From NCBI GenBank assembly GCA_913775315.1, contig CAJYIX010000013.1, positions 176,867-240,866 on the forward strand: a DNA stretch of 64,000 nucleotides. Reading direction: 5' to 3'. The DNA comes from an uncultured Sphingomonas sp. (GTDB lineage: Bacteria; Pseudomonadota; Alphaproteobacteria; Sphingomonadales; Sphingomonadaceae). Shown piece after piece: positions 63,303 to 64,000 of this stretch (position 1 is the first letter of the stretch; each line of letters begins with the position of its first letter). A program made the position numbers and the translations under genes. The notes beneath the pieces were generated by a model, which had not been told where the DNA came from, did no database searches, and saw only the letters and a program-made list of their open reading frames with translations.

Positions 63303-64000
63303 ATGGCCGACGCACACCAAGTGAATGAGGGGCAGGACGAGGGCACGCACGACGCCGCCGAGGCGGAGGACAGCACTCCCGTCTCGCCGGGCAAGAAGCG
63401 GCGCATTCGGATCATCCTGCTGGTCGTGGCGGCCGTCGCAATCGTCGGCGGCGTCTTCTGGTACGCGAACTACAAGAGCGTCGGCCAGTATATGCAGGCG
63501 ACCAACGACGCCTTCATCCAGGCCGATGCGGTGACCGTCGCGCCCAAGGTCTCGGGCTATGTCGACAGGGTGTTTGTGGCGGAAAACCAGAACGTCCAGG
63601 CGGGCCAGCCGCTGCTCCAGATCGATACCCGCGATTACCGCGCGCAGACTGCGCAGATCCAGGCGCAGATCGGCGTCGCCCGTGCCAATGCCGAGGGTGT
63701 CCAGGCGCAGATCAAGGAACAGCAGGCGGCGATCGATCGCGCCGAGGCCGATCTCCGCGCCGCGCAGAGCGACGCCGCCTTCGCCCAGGCCGAGGTTGCG
63801 CGCTATACTCCGCTTGCCGCATCGGGTGCGGAAAGCCGCGAACGCCTGTCCCAGCTTCAGAACCAGGCGCGTCAGGCCAATGCCAAGGTCGCGGCGGCCA
63901 ATGCCGCGCTGTCCGCGTCGCGTCGCCGGATCGGCACGCTGAACGCGCAGGTCGACCAGGCCCGCTCGCAGGGCCAGGCGGCCAAGGCGCAGCTGGATGC
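63303..64000 (+). CDS. HlyD/EmrA family efflux adaptor, N-terminal part (truncated by window end)
   Basis: At least 232 residues are visible. A charged N-terminus is followed by one TM helix (about residues 38-60, RIRIILLVVAAVAIVGGVFW), then the lipoyl-like half (TNDAFIQADAVTVAPKVSGY, then VDRVFVAENQNVQAGQPLLQ). A long alanine/glutamine-rich coiled-coil hairpin follows (AQIQAQIGVARANAEGVQAQ onward) and runs off the window. It is the periplasmic adaptor of an EmrAB-type multidrug pump, and emrB would be expected just downstream. Its divergent MarR neighbour supports this. Confidence 0.92.
   Translation, partial: MADAHQVNEGQDEGTHDAAEAEDSTPVSPGKKRRIRIILLVVAAVAIVGGVFWYANYKSVGQYMQATNDAFIQADAVTVAPKVSGYVDRVFVAENQNVQAGQPLLQIDTRDYRAQTAQIQAQIGVARANAEGVQAQIKEQQAAIDRAEADLRAAQSDAAFAQAEVARYTPLAASGAESRERLSQLQNQARQANAKVAAANAALSASRRRIGTLNAQVDQARSQGQAAKAQLD

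Overview
The window looks like a chromosomal segment of a sphingomonad (Alphaproteobacteria, Sphingomonas-like). GC is high (about 65-70 percent). It carries a dnaE2-type error-prone polymerase, a hemA-type 5-aminolevulinate synthase, DivK, TorF porin, large TIGR01782-style TonB receptors, halogenase-like proteins next to receptors, and a complete Rhodobacter-type gene transfer agent (GTA) cluster of the sphingomonad kind. Short GC-rich intergenic palindromes of the sort scattered through sphingomonad genomes are also present.

Layout. 1-3.3 kb: 3' end of dnaE2, an SDR oxidoreductase, and an OmpA-family protein with a 22-proline linker. 3.4-17.2 kb, minus strand: the GTA structural cluster read from gp1 (17150) to a DUF2793 tail protein (3413): small and large terminase, portal, DUF6127-like protein, prohead protease, HK97 capsid, connectors, tail tube, chaperones, a very short tape measure, a fused gp12, gp13, NlpC/P60 gp14 and gp15. 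Nearly all neighbours overlap by ATGA or GTGA. 17.3-18.9 kb: a lower-GC island holding a retron-like operon (candidate msr-msd RNA, a 57-residue small ORF, an XRE regulator and a reverse transcriptase with the retron NAxxH, YVDD and VTG signatures), co-directional with and directly upstream of GTA gp1. 19-27 kb: M24 peptidase, then a plus-strand housekeeping series folA, M19 dipeptidase, ribF, ileS, lspA and a DUF3035 lipoprotein, closed by a strong terminator. 27-38 kb: TorF porin, RidA/HAD/DUF3572, divK, a membrane protein plus hemA, a small ORF, rpoZ, a PLD-family synthase, gpmA, a dienelactone hydrolase and DUF2332.

37.4-52.9 kb is a glycan-use region on the minus strand: sugar MFS porter, halogenase-like flavoprotein, large TonB receptor, SGNH esterase, type-B carboxylesterase, secreted GH2 enzyme with a LamG-like domain, ROK sugar kinase, ROK repressor and a second sugar porter. 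Together they could import, de-esterify, hydrolyse, phosphorylate and sense one oligosaccharide; a beta-mannan or glucomannan type substrate is the best guess. 53-61 kb: AraC-type regulator, second TonB receptor, three serine hydrolases and a MerC protein with an elaborate leader. 61-64 kb: a GAF/HWE-type histidine kinase lacking obvious ATP-binding motifs, its response regulator, a MarR regulator and a divergent, window-truncated EmrA/HlyD pump subunit.

The most interesting item is the retron-like operon at 17304-18912, in particular its unannotated 57-residue ORF, and its position immediately upstream of the GTA operon. Other points worth a second look are a palindromic repeat inserted in frame in ileS, the gp12 fusion, and the MerC leader hairpin that covers the ribosome binding site.
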